Shown: positions 46,114 through 56,618, counted from the stretch's first letter. The stretch is 64,000 nucleotides of DNA from Bacteroidaceae bacterium (GCA_017622815.1 JAGAQH010000026.1:1-64000); one strand, 5' to 3'. Notes: generated from the letters alone by a model not told the origin. A program made the numbers and translations.

Positions 46114-48108
46114 TTATTGGAGAGAACTTCTGTTTTCGCAAGAACTGCCCAGCACCCCCAGCCACTTCTCTGCCAGTTCCGACTTGGTGCGGATGTGTTC
46201 TTCCACAGCCATGACGAAGGGGTTGGACTCGAACTGGCCGCGGACTTCGCTGAAGTCCAGACTTTGTGTCTCGGTGCTCTGGCCGTCGAAACCGAAGCCG
46301 GTGCGGGCACTCAGGGAGAACTCCTTGCGTGCGTCCTGCCATAGCATTTGGTCGAGGCTGACCACGGAGTCCTTCCATCTTTTTATTATATCGGAGAGCA
46401 TGGCGGGTGTTATCTCGCTGTTTTCGTCTATTCCGTAGAAGTCCAGCATGGTGCGATATGCCCATTGCCATTCCAGATCGTAGTAGTTGCGGTGCATGGC
46501 AGAGAGTTCGGCATTTACCTCTTCCAGGGAGGTTGTTTCTCCGTTCTGTATCCTGTCCAGCAGGGGGACAAGGAGTTTCTTTGGCGCTATCAGTCCGCAG
46601 AGGTCCACCCAGTCGCCCGTTCCGTCCTCGCTGGTGGGGCGGAAAAGGTCCAATCTGCCCTCCACTTTCTCCAGACGTGAGATGACGCTGTTGCCCAGGA
46701 ACTTGTTGATGGCCATGGTGTAGAGGCTTATGCCCTTTTCCATGGCGCTGCCAGTGATGCGTGCGCTCTGGTAGGCGTATGTGTCGGACGTGGCACCGGA
46801 AATCTCTTTCAGTTGCTTCAAGGTCTTCAGTCCGCGCAGCATCTTCTGTATGGTATAGGGTGAGAGCAGGTTGAAGTTGACGTTGTCCAGTCGGCCCTCC
46901 TCGTGCCTCTTGTCGCGTCTGGGCCATTTCTGTGCATCGCGGATGGTGCCCACACTGCGCAGGGCCACGGCCGGGGCAAGATATGTGACGCCGTCCTTTT
47001 CTATCAGGTAACTGAACGGCATGTCCGAGGTGTCGGGGTTTGTGGTATGTCGTCCCATCACCAGCGAGAAGGCACCTATGCGTGCCGGCCACAGGATGTA
47101 GGAGTCGCTGGCGGTCTTGGCACCACGCTCCATGGCCCCCTGGTGTATGGGGCCAAGTTTGTACATGTGGTTGCTCTGGTTGCTGCCGCTGCCGGCATTC
47201 ATGAACGAGAACATGCCGGCTATGAGCAGGGTGCTCTTGTGGTGCGTGACGGTGAACGGGCCGGCAAAGATGGAGCAGGCCTCGCCGTTCTCCTCGTGGC
47301 AGTTGCAGAAGAAGAGGGAGTCGGAGGCGCTGTAACCGTGCTTGAAGGTGCAGGCCTGACCCACGAAGCAACGTGTCAGCGTGGTGCAGTCCTCTATGCA
47401 ACTGCCGTCCAGGACTATGAAGTCGTCGGCAATGACACCGTAGCCAATGTGTATGGGGGATTCCGTTCTGGACATAAGCGAACCGTTCTTCAGGCGGCCT
47501 GCCCCCTCTATCTTGGAGGCGGGACCCACGTAGACGTTCTTTATGTAGCCCGTGTCCACTATGGTGCTGTGTGCTGCTATGGTGCCACGTGTGCCGGTCC
47601 GTTCCTTGGCGCGTTCCATGGCCATTTCCTTCATGTGCCGCACCAGCATGGGGCGGTGGCGGTACATGGCAGTGATGTATGCCTCGTGCGCCGTCAGGCG
47701 GTCGTGTATGGTCACCTCTCTGCCCCCTGTCTCGCAAAGTACGGAAACCTCGGTTCCGCATCCGAAACTTGTCTCGCCGTCCACCAGGATGATGTCGCAG
47801 TTCTCTATGAAGCAATCCTCCTCGATGTCGTAGTTGGCAATGTAGTTCTTGATGTTCTCTATGCAGCAGTCGTTGCCCACGCAAACGTTGTGCAGCGTGG
47901 CATGGAAGATGCCGCTATGCTTCTGTATGCCTCCGGGCATGAGGAAGGATTTCTTGAACTTTCCTATGCGGCATGTGCCGGAAAAGCGCACTTCGCGCAC
48001 GTACTTCAGGTCCAGTTCGGGGTGGATGCTTATCTGTGTCCAATCCTCGGCGGTGCAGTGCTGGGCTTCCAACTGGCTGATTTGCTGGGGTGAGAGGGAA
48101 AGGTGCAT
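46114..48108 (-). CDS. DUF4954 family protein, left-handed beta-helix
   Basis: 664 residues. The first 400 or so show repeated short strands typical of a hexapeptide beta-helix (KIEGAGRLKNGSLMSRTESPIHIGYGVIADDFIVLDGSCIEDCTTLTR); the last 250 are helical. This composition matches Bacteroidetes DUF4954 proteins, which resemble sugar-nucleotide acyltransferases but have no known activity. No signal peptide. It is downstream of gluQ with 56 bases between, filled by the CTATAG repeat. Confidence 0.85.
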   Translation of the reverse strand: MHLSLSPQQISQLEAQHCTAEDWTQISIHPELDLKYVREVRFSGTCRIGKFKKSFLMPGGIQKHSGIFHATLHNVCVGNDCCIENIKNYIANYDIEEDCFIENCDIILVDGETSFGCGTEVSVLCETGGREVTIHDRLTAHEAYITAMYRHRPMLVRHMKEMAMERAKERTGTRGTIAAHSTIVDTGYIKNVYVGPASKIEGAGRLKNGSLMSRTESPIHIGYGVIADDFIVLDGSCIEDCTTLTRCFVGQACTFKHGYSASDSLFFCNCHEENGEACSIFAGPFTVTHHKSTLLIAGMFSFMNAGSGSNQSNHMYKLGPIHQGAMERGAKTASDSYILWPARIGAFSLVMGRHTTNPDTSDMPFSYLIEKDGVTYLAPAVALRSVGTIRDAQKWPRRDKRHEEGRLDNVNFNLLSPYTIQKMLRGLKTLKQLKEISGATSDTYAYQSARITGSAMEKGISLYTMAINKFLGNSVISRLEKVEGRLDLFRPTSEDGTGDWVDLCGLIAPKKLLVPLLDRIQNGETTSLEEVNAELSAMHRNYYDLEWQWAYRTMLDFYGIDENSEITPAMLSDIIKRWKDSVVSLDQMLWQDARKEFSLSARTGFGFDGQSTETQSLDFSEVRGQFESNPFVMAVEEHIRTKSELAEKWLGVLGSSCENRSSLQ

Positions 48109-48124
48109 GGGATGTCTTTTTATA

Positions 48125-48169
48125 TTTATATAGCCTATATAGCCTCTATAGCCTCTATAGTCTCTATAG
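48125..48169. repeat. 9-bp CTATAG repeat, 5 units, supplying the gluQ stop codon
   Basis: TTTATATAG, CCTATATAG, CCTCTATAG, CCTCTATAG and TCTCTATAG, in register. The TAG stop of gluQ (48166-48164 on the minus strand) is part of the last unit, and the preceding Leu codon is formed by it too. Confidence 0.9.
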
Positions 48170-49366
48170 CATTATTTGCTTGTCTAACATTATGTCCTCG
48201 GTGGGGACCTTGTCCCACGAGAAGAGGGTAAGGAGCTCGGTGGGTGTTATGTGCGCCGGGGTGTCGGTCAGGCCGGCGAGGTGTGCCAGCAGGCCTATGA
48301 TTTCCCGGGCAGTGGTGCCTTTGTCGCGGAGATACCCCAGGTCCATGCTCTTGTCGCGCTTGCATAGACGCTGTCCCTCGGCGTTGCAGAGCAGAGGGTG
48401 GTGGAAGAAGTTAACGGTGAGCGGTGAGTGGTGAGCGGTGAGCGAATTGTTTTTCCGTTTTAATCCCGCTTCGCGGTCTTTTCCTCCTTGTTGCTCGGCA
48501 TAATCAAAATAAATTTTGCTTCTGCTCTCGCTTCCTGCGTCGGTTCCGTTTTCCGTTTTCCGTTCAAAAAACAATAGTTCTCTAAGGTGTATCTGTTGTG
48601 GCGAGGACAGGAGCAGGTCTCGTCCGCGCACAATTTCCGTTATGCCCATCAGGGCATCGTCCACCACTACGGCAAGTTGGTAGGCCCAGGCACCGTCCTT
48701 GCGGCGGACGATGTAGTCTCCGCAGTGTTCGGCAAGGTTTATGTCATGCTTTCCATAGTGCCCGTCGGTGAAAGGGATGGTGCAGTCGGGGACGATGAGG
48801 CGGGTGGTGGCGGGGGTAACGGTGAGCGGTGAGCGGTGAGGATACATACCCCCTCCGGAGCGTTGCTCCTCGTTCCCCTGACTCAGGGGGACAGTAGGGG
48901 GTAGGGTGGTGGCGGGAGCAGTGCGGATTACAGAATCTATAGAACCTATAGAGCCTATAGAATCTATAGCACCTATAGCATCTATAGCCCTTGGCCTGCA
49001 CGTCCCCTTATACACCACTCTGCCGTCGGTTTCGTGTGGTGCTTGGGTGGCCATTATGTCGGCACGAGTGCAATGGCAGGGGTAGGTGAGCCCCATTTCC
49101 GTCAGGCGTCGGAGGTATTCCTCGTAGATGTGGCCACGTTGGCTTTGCCATACGGGTTCGCCATCCCAGGGGAGGCCGAGCCATTGCAGGTCGTCCATCA
49201 GTTGGAGGGCATATTCCTTGCGGCTGCGCTGAGGGTCGAGGTCTTCAATGCGCAATACCCACTCGCCCCCTTGGCTCTTGGCGGAAAGCCAGGAGAGCAG
49301 GGCGCAGAATACGTTGCCCAGGTGCATGCGTCCCGTGGGGGAAGGTGCAAATCTGCCTCGTGTCAT
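48164..49366 (-). CDS. gluQ: Glutamyl-Q tRNA(Asp) synthetase with in-frame repeat insertions
   Basis: 400 residues, against about 290-300 for the family. The core is intact: FAPSPTGRMHLGN (HIGH region), a zinc-site CHCTRAD, AWAYQLAVVVDDALMGITEIVRGRDLLLSSPQQ, and LCKRDKSMDLG (KMSKS-like). Two blocks do not belong to the family: about residues 127-185 and 264-318. They are encoded by repeat DNA (9-bp CTATAG, 7-bp GGTGAGC and GAAAACG, a C/G-rich hairpin) that is otherwise intergenic. The start at 49366 is set by the -7 box at 49393-49400. GluQ adds glutamate to the queuosine of tRNA-Asp. Activity may or may not survive. Confidence 0.85.
   Translation of the reverse strand: MTRGRFAPSPTGRMHLGNVFCALLSWLSAKSQGGEWVLRIEDLDPQRSRKEYALQLMDDLQWLGLPWDGEPVWQSQRGHIYEEYLRRLTEMGLTYPCHCTRADIMATQAPHETDGRVVYKGTCRPRAIDAIGAIDSIGSIGSIDSVIRTAPATTLPPTVPLSQGNEEQRSGGGMYPHRSPLTVTPATTRLIVPDCTIPFTDGHYGKHDINLAEHCGDYIVRRKDGAWAYQLAVVVDDALMGITEIVRGRDLLLSSPQQIHLRELLFFERKTENGTDAGSESRSKIYFDYAEQQGGKDREAGLKRKNNSLTAHHSPLTVNFFHHPLLCNAEGQRLCKRDKSMDLGYLRDKGTTAREIIGLLAHLAGLTDTPAHITPTELLTLFSWDKVPTEDIMLDKQIML
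48413..48575. repeat. Repeat insertion 2 inside gluQ
   Basis: Contains four GGTGAGC-type 7-bp units (48416-48443) and, at the other end, a short GAAAACG-type array read on the minus strand (48547-48574). It encodes about residues 264-318, ending SLTAHHSPLTVNFF. It lies between SSPQQIHLRELLF and HHPLLCNAEG of the catalytic core. Confidence 0.8.
48821..48903. repeat. Repeat insertion 1a inside gluQ: GGTGAGC units and a C/G-rich hairpin
   Basis: Three GGTGAGC units (48821-48841), then TACCCCCTCC, GGAGCGTTGCTCC, TCCCCTGACTCAGGGGGA and GGGGGTA, which form nested hairpins (48846-48902). In frame it reads TVPLSQGNEEQRSGGGMYP then HRSPLTVTP. Confidence 0.8.
48934..48987. repeat. Repeat insertion 1b inside gluQ: 9-bp CTATAG, 6 units
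   Basis: Six perfect 9-bp units (AATCTATAG, AACCTATAG, AGCCTATAG, AATCTATAG, CACCTATAG, CATCTATAG). Read on the minus strand they encode (A/S)-I-(D/G) triplets without a stop. Confidence 0.92.
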
Positions 49367-49392
49367 ATAGGGAGGTTTTCTCTTTTGACAGG

Positions 49393-49400
49393 CAAAGGTA
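49393..49400 (-). promoter_or_regulatory. -7 box TACCTTTG for gluQ
   Basis: CAAAGGTA on the plus strand, 27 bases before the ATG at 49366. It lies inside the longer frame starting at 49462. Confidence 0.65.
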
Positions 49401-49444
49401 TTGCTTTTTCTTTGAATAATCAACCGTGTTTCATGTAAATATAC

Positions 49445-49482
49445 AAAAAGCCCCGACTGCACATCGTTGCGGTCGGGGCTTG
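49445..49482 (-). terminator. Terminator after groEL
   Basis: Read on the minus strand: AAGCCCCGACC...GTCGGGGCTT followed by TTTGTAT, 23 bases past the groEL stop. Confidence 0.85.
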
Positions 49483-49504
49483 TAATATATCTGTAGATGT
49501 CTGA

Positions 49505-51181
<1,677 letters not shown>

Positions 51182-51454
51182 TTAGCCCAGGATAGCCACC
51201 ACGTCGCTCTGGCGCATGATGAGGTACTTCTTGCCCTCGTGCTCTATCTCTGTGCCGGCATACTTGCCGTAGAGGACCTTGTCGCCCTCCTTCAGTACCA
51301 TTTCCTCGTCCTTGGTGCCACCTCCCACGGCAACGATGGTGCCCTGCAGGGGCTTCTCCTTGGCTGTGTCGGGAATGATGATGCCACCGATGGTCTTTGT
51401 CTCTGCTGCAGCCGGCTCGATGAGCACACGGTCTGCCAATGGTTTGATGTTCAT
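51182..51454 (-). CDS. groES: Co-chaperonin GroES
   Basis: 90 residues. [14 protein letters not shown] at the start, a mobile loop around [19 protein letters not shown], and [24 protein letters not shown] at the end. No CIRCE element was seen upstream; a weak -7 box (TAATTTTG, 51596-51589) lies 135 bases ahead. Confidence 0.97.
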   Translation of the reverse strand: MNIKPLADRVLIEPAAAETKTIGGIIIPDTAKEKPLQGTIVAVGGGTKDEEMVLKEGDKVLYGKYAGTEIEHEGKKYLIMRQSDVVAILG

Positions 51455-51588
51455 AGTATCCTTATGTATTTGTTTAGTTTGTGTATTCTTTCTCTGCTAT
51501 ATTCATTGCCAAGAGTGTGCCAAGGCGAAGAGAGCGGACAAAATGTCAGTATTCTCCGCTTTTGTTCTTCCCGAGGGTGACAATATTG

Positions 51589-51608
51589 CAAAATTATTGC
51601 TATCTTTG
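51589..51608. promoter_or_regulatory. Divergent -7 boxes between groES and the HD nuclease
   Basis: TATCTTTG at 51601-51608 on the plus strand faces the HD-domain gene. TAATTTTG at 51596-51589 on the minus strand faces groES and is a weaker match. Confidence 0.5.
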
Positions 51609-51645
51609 TTCGCACATGGTATATAATATATAATGTAGCGACGCT

Positions 51646-52503
51646 ATGCAGAAAGAGTTCATGGTTATAGGCCGTGCCAACGCCACCACCCGTCAGGGCA
51701 GTCCCTATGCCCTGCTGAAGGTGACCGATGCCGAGCAGTCCTTTTCCGTATCCGTGTGGGATGTGGCGCCCGACATGGCACCCTTCCCCGGGCAGTTGGT
51801 GCAGTTCGTGCAAGTGAAAGACTTCGGAGGCAAGAAGTCGTGTTCCCTTACGGACATGGTGCTGGGACTGATGGCCGACGAGAATCATCCCCTCTACGGG
51901 CTGATACCACGTCCCATAAACCGCAAGGTGTGGGACGACACCATTGCCAACCTGCTCTCCTTCTGTACGGACAGCACGCTGGTGCCCATCATACAGTCCT
52001 TTGCCGAGAAACTGTACAAACCCTATAGCGAATACCCTGCCGCCACCACCGTGCACCATGCCTATCAGGGAGGTCTGCTGAACCATACCCACCAGATGCT
52101 GCACATGCTGGAGGGCCTGTATCCGTGCCTGCCCTACAGGATAAAGGTGGAGCGCTGCATCCTGGCCATCCTCTTCCACGACTATGGAAAGGTGTATGAG
52201 TACAACCGTCAGGGCGACACCCAACCGGACATGTATCTGCTGGGGCATATCTATATAGGAGCGCACAAGTTGCAGAACGTGCTCGAACAGCACGGCGTGG
52301 AAGCCGAGGAGGTGAAGCGCATAGTGCATTGCATACTGGCCCATCACGGCCAACGCGAATACGGCAGTCCTGTACTGCCATGCATTCAGGAGGCCGCCAT
52401 CGTGACCTATCTGGACAATATCTCTGCCAAGGTGGATGCCATGGAGGCCACTCCAGAGGGAGAATACGTGCCTGCTCTGGGAACCCATGTGCAGAAGGGC
52501 TGA
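51646..52503 (+). CDS. HD-domain 3'-5' exoribonuclease, YhaM-like
   Basis: 285 residues. An N-terminal OB-fold (SPYALLKVTDAEQSFSVSVWDVAPD) and an HD domain with HHAYQGGLLNHTHQML, LFHDYGKV and HCILAHHGQREYG as metal ligands. This is the layout of YhaM/CBF1-type nucleases, which trim RNA or DNA ends. Single gene between groES and the beta-galactosidase, with its own -7 box. Confidence 0.87.
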   Translation: MQKEFMVIGRANATTRQGSPYALLKVTDAEQSFSVSVWDVAPDMAPFPGQLVQFVQVKDFGGKKSCSLTDMVLGLMADENHPLYGLIPRPINRKVWDDTIANLLSFCTDSTLVPIIQSFAEKLYKPYSEYPAATTVHHAYQGGLLNHTHQMLHMLEGLYPCLPYRIKVERCILAILFHDYGKVYEYNRQGDTQPDMYLLGHIYIGAHKLQNVLEQHGVEAEEVKRIVHCILAHHGQREYGSPVLPCIQEAAIVTYLDNISAKVDAMEATPEGEYVPALGTHVQKG

Positions 52504-52583
52504 GGGGCGAGGGTGTCACGCTTGTCACAAAGATGTCACACAAGTGTCACGCCTTGCCGTGAAAGGATGTGCCCGGGAATGGC

Positions 52584-52591
52584 TATCTTTG
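52584..52591 (+). promoter_or_regulatory. -7 box TATCTTTG for the beta-galactosidase
   Basis: GGCTATCTTTGC, 203 bases before the ATG at 52794. If used, the 10-bp repeat array is in the message leader. Confidence 0.6.
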
Positions 52592-52630
52592 CATCGGCTC
52601 CCGCGACGTGGGGCGAAGGGTGAGGTGATA

Positions 52631-52749
52631 TAGGCAGTTCTAGGCAGTCCTATGCAGTCCTAGGAAACCCTAGATATCCTAGGGAACCCTAGGAAATCCT
52701 ATAGGTCCTATGATGTCCTATGAAATCCTATGAGCCCCCTATGCTCTCC
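52631..52749. repeat. Degenerate 10-bp tandem repeat, about 12 units
   Basis: Starts TAGGCAGTTC, TAGGCAGTCC, TATGCAGTCC, TAGGAAACCC and ends with TATGAAATCC, TATGAGCCCC. Units are 9-11 bases; junctions make CCTAGG or CCTATG. The array fills most of the gap before the beta-galactosidase. Confidence 0.9.
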
Positions 52750-52793
52750 TCTAATAAAAGTAAAAACCTAAACACAATAAACACTAACAACAA

Positions 52794-55700
52794 ATGAAAA
52801 GAATCCTAATCTTACTGAGTGTGATACTGGCCACCGCCGGTGTCTATGCCCAGAACTTCCGAAAGGGTGCCCTCTACCAGGTGGACGGTATTCCCACGGA
52901 ATACAAGGGTCAGTTGTTCATCATGGACGAACTGTCTGGTTCGTGGCGCTTCATCGACCCCTTCAAGAAGCGTGCCCTTCGCGTGGGCGAAAGGGGCATG
53001 GAGTATGGCGAGGTGAACGGTAGCGACGAGTTGCAGAAGTGGACTCTGAAGGAGATTGCCCCCGGCAAGTACAGCGCAGTCCCCACCAACAAGACCTCTT
53101 TCCTGGCGCTGAAGAAGGGCGTTACCATCAAGGAGACCGACTCCTTCGGCAGCGACGACAACTGCACCTACCGTTTCCGTAGCGTTCAGAACCCCGCACT
53201 GGTGCTGGGCAACGGCGACGACGGAGCCAACAATGCACGCATCCGTGCCGAGAAGCAGGACACGCTGAACCGTGGTCAGTACTGGAGCATCAAGACCCTC
53301 TCGCTGGGTCGCCATCTCATAGGCGGTGCTTTCTACGACAGCCACTTCGACGACGGCGGTGACAACAAGAGCATCACATGGCTGCTCCAGTGGACGGCAA
53401 ACCCTGCCAATCCCGGCAACGCGCTGATGAGCCTGGAACCGGTGAAGGGACAGAAGGGCGTGTACCGCATCGTTTCTGCCAACAAGAAGAGGATGTTCCG
53501 CATAGACGGCAACCTGATGAAGATAGCCGACACCGACGAGGCCGACAAGGCTTCCTGGTTCACCATAGAGCAGGTGGAGAAGCCCAAGATAGCATCCTCC
53601 ATCTGGGAGGACGAGACTGTCTTTGCCATCAACAAACTCCCCGGTGTGGCAACATACATGCCATACGCCAGCGAGGCTGAGATGAAGGCTGATGCCGACT
53701 ACTACAAGACACCGTGGACAGAGCCCAAGAGCACTCTCTACAAGTCTCTGGACGGCACATGGAACTTCTGGTTCACCTCTGTGCCCGAGAAGGGCAAGAA
53801 TGCTGCAACCGGCAATGTGGAGGTAATGGACGTGCCCGCCTTCCAGGCCGCCCTGGCCCATGCCAACGGTAACGGCAACGTGAAGCCCGATGCCATCCCC
53901 GTGCCCTCATGCTGGGAGATGCAGGGATATGACCGCCCCATCTATTGCAATGTGGAGTATCCCCACGGCAACACTCCTCCCTTCATCAAGGCACGTCCCG
54001 GTTTCAACGACGGCGGCAAGAACTATGCCATCAATCCCGTGGGCACATATCACCGTAGTTTCGACCTGCCCCAGGGTTGGGACAAGCAGCGTACCATCAT
54101 ACACTTCGGCGGTATCTACTCTTGTGCACAGGTTTGGCTCAACGGCAGGTACGTGGGTTACACCCAGGGTTCCAACAATGTGGCCGAGTTTGATTTGACC
54201 CACCTCCTTCGCGTAGGCAAGAACGACCTCGTGGTGCAGGTTCACCGCTGGTGCGACGGTTCATACCTGGAGTGTCAGGACATGTTCCGCATGTCTGGTA
54301 TCTTCCGCAGCGTATATATATATAATGTACCCCAGAAGAGCATACGTAACCATGTGGTGCAGACCAACATCAGCGGCAATGACGGCATTGTCAATGTCAG
54401 CGTAGATGCCGACGTGCCCTCTGTGGCCAAGTTGTACACACCCGAGGGTCAGTTGGTGGCAGAGCAGGCCTTCAAGGGTGGCAAGGCCAAGTTCCTGGTT
54501 CCCGATGCCAATTTCTGGACAGCCGAGACCCCCGCTCTCTACACTTTGGACATCGTGCAGAAGGACCAGAGCGGCAAGGACCTGATGGCATTCTCTACCA
54601 AGGTGGGTATCCGCGAGGTGAAGATTGTCGGTTCGCTGCTCTATGTTAACGGCAAGCGTGTAATGCTGAAGGGTGTGAACCGCCACGATACCAACCCCGT
54701 TACAGGCCGCACCGTCACTACCGACAACATGCTGGAGGACGTACTGCTGATGAAGCGCAACAACATCAACACCATCCGCACCAGCCACTATCCCAACGAT
54801 GCACGCATGTATGCCATGTTCGACCACTACGGACTTTACTGCTGCGACGAGGCCGACCTCGAGGACCATGCCAACCAGTCAATCTCCTACATGAAGTCGT
54901 GGATTCCTTCCTTCGTGGACCGCATAGACCGTATGGTGAGCCGCGACATCAACCATGCCAGCGTAATCATGTGGTCTCTGGGTAACGAGGCAGGTGCCGG
55001 TACCAACTTCAAGGACTGCTACGAGGCTGCCCGCAAGATGGATCCCACTCGCCCCGTACACTACGAGGGCACACGTATTGACCGCGACTTCGGCGGTAGC
55101 GCATACTCCGACTTCTACTCCAAGATGTACCCCTCTATGGACTGGATGGCAAGGAACACCAGCAATATGGACAAGCCCATGTTCCTTTGCGAGTATGCCC
55201 ATGCCATGGGTAATGCCATCGGCAACCTGCCCGAGTACATGCAGAGCATGGAGGAGAGCAACTCCACCATAGGCGGATGCATCTGGGACTGGGTAGACCA
55301 GGCTATCTATGAACCTCTTGAACTGAAGAAGGGCGTTCGTCGCCTGCACACAGGTTATGACTTCCCCGGTCCTCACCAGGGCAACTTCTGCTCCAATGGT
55401 GTGGTAACGGCAGAGCGTCGCCAGACCGCCAAGTTGGCAGAGGTGAAGTTTGCACACCAGTTCATCAAGTTCCAGTATGCCGAAGGCACCCTCACTCTGC
55501 GCAATGCCTACGACTTCCGTTCGCTCAAGGGTATGAAGGTGGAGGCAAAGGTAATGCTCGACGGCAAGGTGAAGAAGACCGTCACCGCCATGCTCGGCGA
55601 TGTTAAGCCCGGTGAGACAACTACTATCGCCATCCCCGATGCCAAGTACATAAAGAAGGCCACCAAGAAGGGTATGCATGCGGTACTCAACGTCGTTGTC

Positions 55701-56456
55701 ACCGACACCGAGGCTTCCCTCTCCACTCCTGCCAACCACGTTGTGGCACACTATGGCGTGGACCTCGTGAAGGGTATGTACCTGCCTGTTATGGACAAGG
55801 GCGAAAAGACAGAACATCCCAAGTTTGCCTTCCAGAACCACCGCTGGATCGAAAATGACCGCTTCGGCGATGCCAACAGCGAGAACAAGGCTGATTGCCA
55901 GATTACCTATAACTACCTGAAGGACGGCAGCATAGACATGATCGTGAAGATTACTCCGAAGAGCAACCTGCGCCGTGTGGGTGTGGCTGCCGAACTTGAC
56001 ACCGCCTTCTGCAATGTGGACTACTACGGTTACGGTCCTTACGAGAACTATCCCGACCGTATGGCAGGTGTGCTCGTGGGCAACTACGAGGGCAAGGTGG
56101 TTACATACAATGCTGACGGCACTTTGCCCGAGGGAACTTTGATGGAGCCTTACATCAAGCCCCAGACCACCGGCGACCGCCTCGTATATAGCGTAAGCCT
56201 CACCGATGCCAAGGGCCATGGCTGGCAGATAGAGTGCCCCGAGGGCATCTACTTCAGCGCCAACCGCTACACCGATGCTGACCTGATGAATGCCCAGCAC
56301 ACATGGGACATCAAGGCACGTCCCTACATCTGGCTGCAGTTGGGTATGGACATCCGTGGTCTTGGCAACGCTTCATGTGGTCCCGGCCCCATGCAGAAGT
56401 ACGTCATCGACGGTAACCAGACCTACGAGTTCCGCGTACGAATGAAGAAGATTTAA
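52794..56456 (+). CDS. Secreted GH2 beta-galactosidase
   Basis: 1220 residues, long for the family. Signal peptide MKRILILLSVILATAGVYAQ; an extra N-terminal part of about 250 residues (LYQVDGIPTEYKGQLFIMDELSG...) with a possible beta-trefoil or ricin-like character; then the GH2 sandwich (SLDGTWNFWFTSVPEKG), immunoglobulin-like and TIM-barrel domains. Acid/base Glu in WSLGNEAGAG near residue 731 and nucleophile Glu in MFLCEYAHAMGN near 800; a C-terminal Bgal_small_N domain follows. It releases beta-linked galactose from outside sugars. No SusCD pair is adjacent. Confidence 0.93.
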   Translation: MKRILILLSVILATAGVYAQNFRKGALYQVDGIPTEYKGQLFIMDELSGSWRFIDPFKKRALRVGERGMEYGEVNGSDELQKWTLKEIAPGKYSAVPTNKTSFLALKKGVTIKETDSFGSDDNCTYRFRSVQNPALVLGNGDDGANNARIRAEKQDTLNRGQYWSIKTLSLGRHLIGGAFYDSHFDDGGDNKSITWLLQWTANPANPGNALMSLEPVKGQKGVYRIVSANKKRMFRIDGNLMKIADTDEADKASWFTIEQVEKPKIASSIWEDETVFAINKLPGVATYMPYASEAEMKADADYYKTPWTEPKSTLYKSLDGTWNFWFTSVPEKGKNAATGNVEVMDVPAFQAALAHANGNGNVKPDAIPVPSCWEMQGYDRPIYCNVEYPHGNTPPFIKARPGFNDGGKNYAINPVGTYHRSFDLPQGWDKQRTIIHFGGIYSCAQVWLNGRYVGYTQGSNNVAEFDLTHLLRVGKNDLVVQVHRWCDGSYLECQDMFRMSGIFRSVYIYNVPQKSIRNHVVQTNISGNDGIVNVSVDADVPSVAKLYTPEGQLVAEQAFKGGKAKFLVPDANFWTAETPALYTLDIVQKDQSGKDLMAFSTKVGIREVKIVGSLLYVNGKRVMLKGVNRHDTNPVTGRTVTTDNMLEDVLLMKRNNINTIRTSHYPNDARMYAMFDHYGLYCCDEADLEDHANQSISYMKSWIPSFVDRIDRMVSRDINHASVIMWSLGNEAGAGTNFKDCYEAARKMDPTRPVHYEGTRIDRDFGGSAYSDFYSKMYPSMDWMARNTSNMDKPMFLCEYAHAMGNAIGNLPEYMQSMEESNSTIGGCIWDWVDQAIYEPLELKKGVRRLHTGYDFPGPHQGNFCSNGVVTAERRQTAKLAEVKFAHQFIKFQYAEGTLTLRNAYDFRSLKGMKVEAKVMLDGKVKKTVTAMLGDVKPGETTTIAIPDAKYIKKATKKGMHAVLNVVVTDTEASLSTPANHVVAHYGVDLVKGMYLPVMDKGEKTEHPKFAFQNHRWIENDRFGDANSENKADCQITYNYLKDGSIDMIVKITPKSNLRRVGVAAELDTAFCNVDYYGYGPYENYPDRMAGVLVGNYEGKVVTYNADGTLPEGTLMEPYIKPQTTGDRLVYSVSLTDAKGHGWQIECPEGIYFSANRYTDADLMNAQHTWDIKARPYIWLQLGMDIRGLGNASCGPGPMQKYVIDGNQTYEFRVRMKKI

Positions 56457-56465
56457 TAAATACAC

Positions 56466-56499
56466 CAAATCAGGCGAGCCTCCAAGCTCGCCTGATTTG
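56466..56499. terminator. Inverted repeat after the beta-galactosidase
   Basis: CAAATCAGGCGAGC (56466-56479) pairs perfectly with GCTCGCCTGATTTG (56486-56499). No long T-run follows. Confidence 0.6.
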
Positions 56500-56520
56500 A
56501 TTCAATAGTAATACAGGTAG

Positions 56521-56588
56521 GGACGCTGCGCGCAGCGTCCCTATCGCAAGACTTTACATTGTTTTGGCGGACGCTGCACGCAGCGTCC
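56521..56588. repeat. Paired 20-bp palindromes (ACGCTG core)
   Basis: GGACGCTGCGCGCAGCGTCC (56521-56540) and GGACGCTGCACGCAGCGTCC (56569-56588), followed by CTACA. The 28-base spacer begins CTATCGCAAGA. Compare 43145-43208. Confidence 0.9.
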
Positions 56589-56618
56589 CTACATGCAGGG
56601 TGTAATTGTAATTCCTTT

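Noticed and set aside
46106-47884. 592-codon minus-strand frame overlapping the DUF4954 gene in another frame
   Set aside because: Arg/Pro/His-rich translation typical of a shifted frame; the DUF4954 frame explains the region.
48164-49366. Discriminating glutamyl-tRNA synthetase (gltX)
   Set aside because: It lacks the anticodon-binding C-terminal domain, and its core motifs and length fit the truncated GluQ type.
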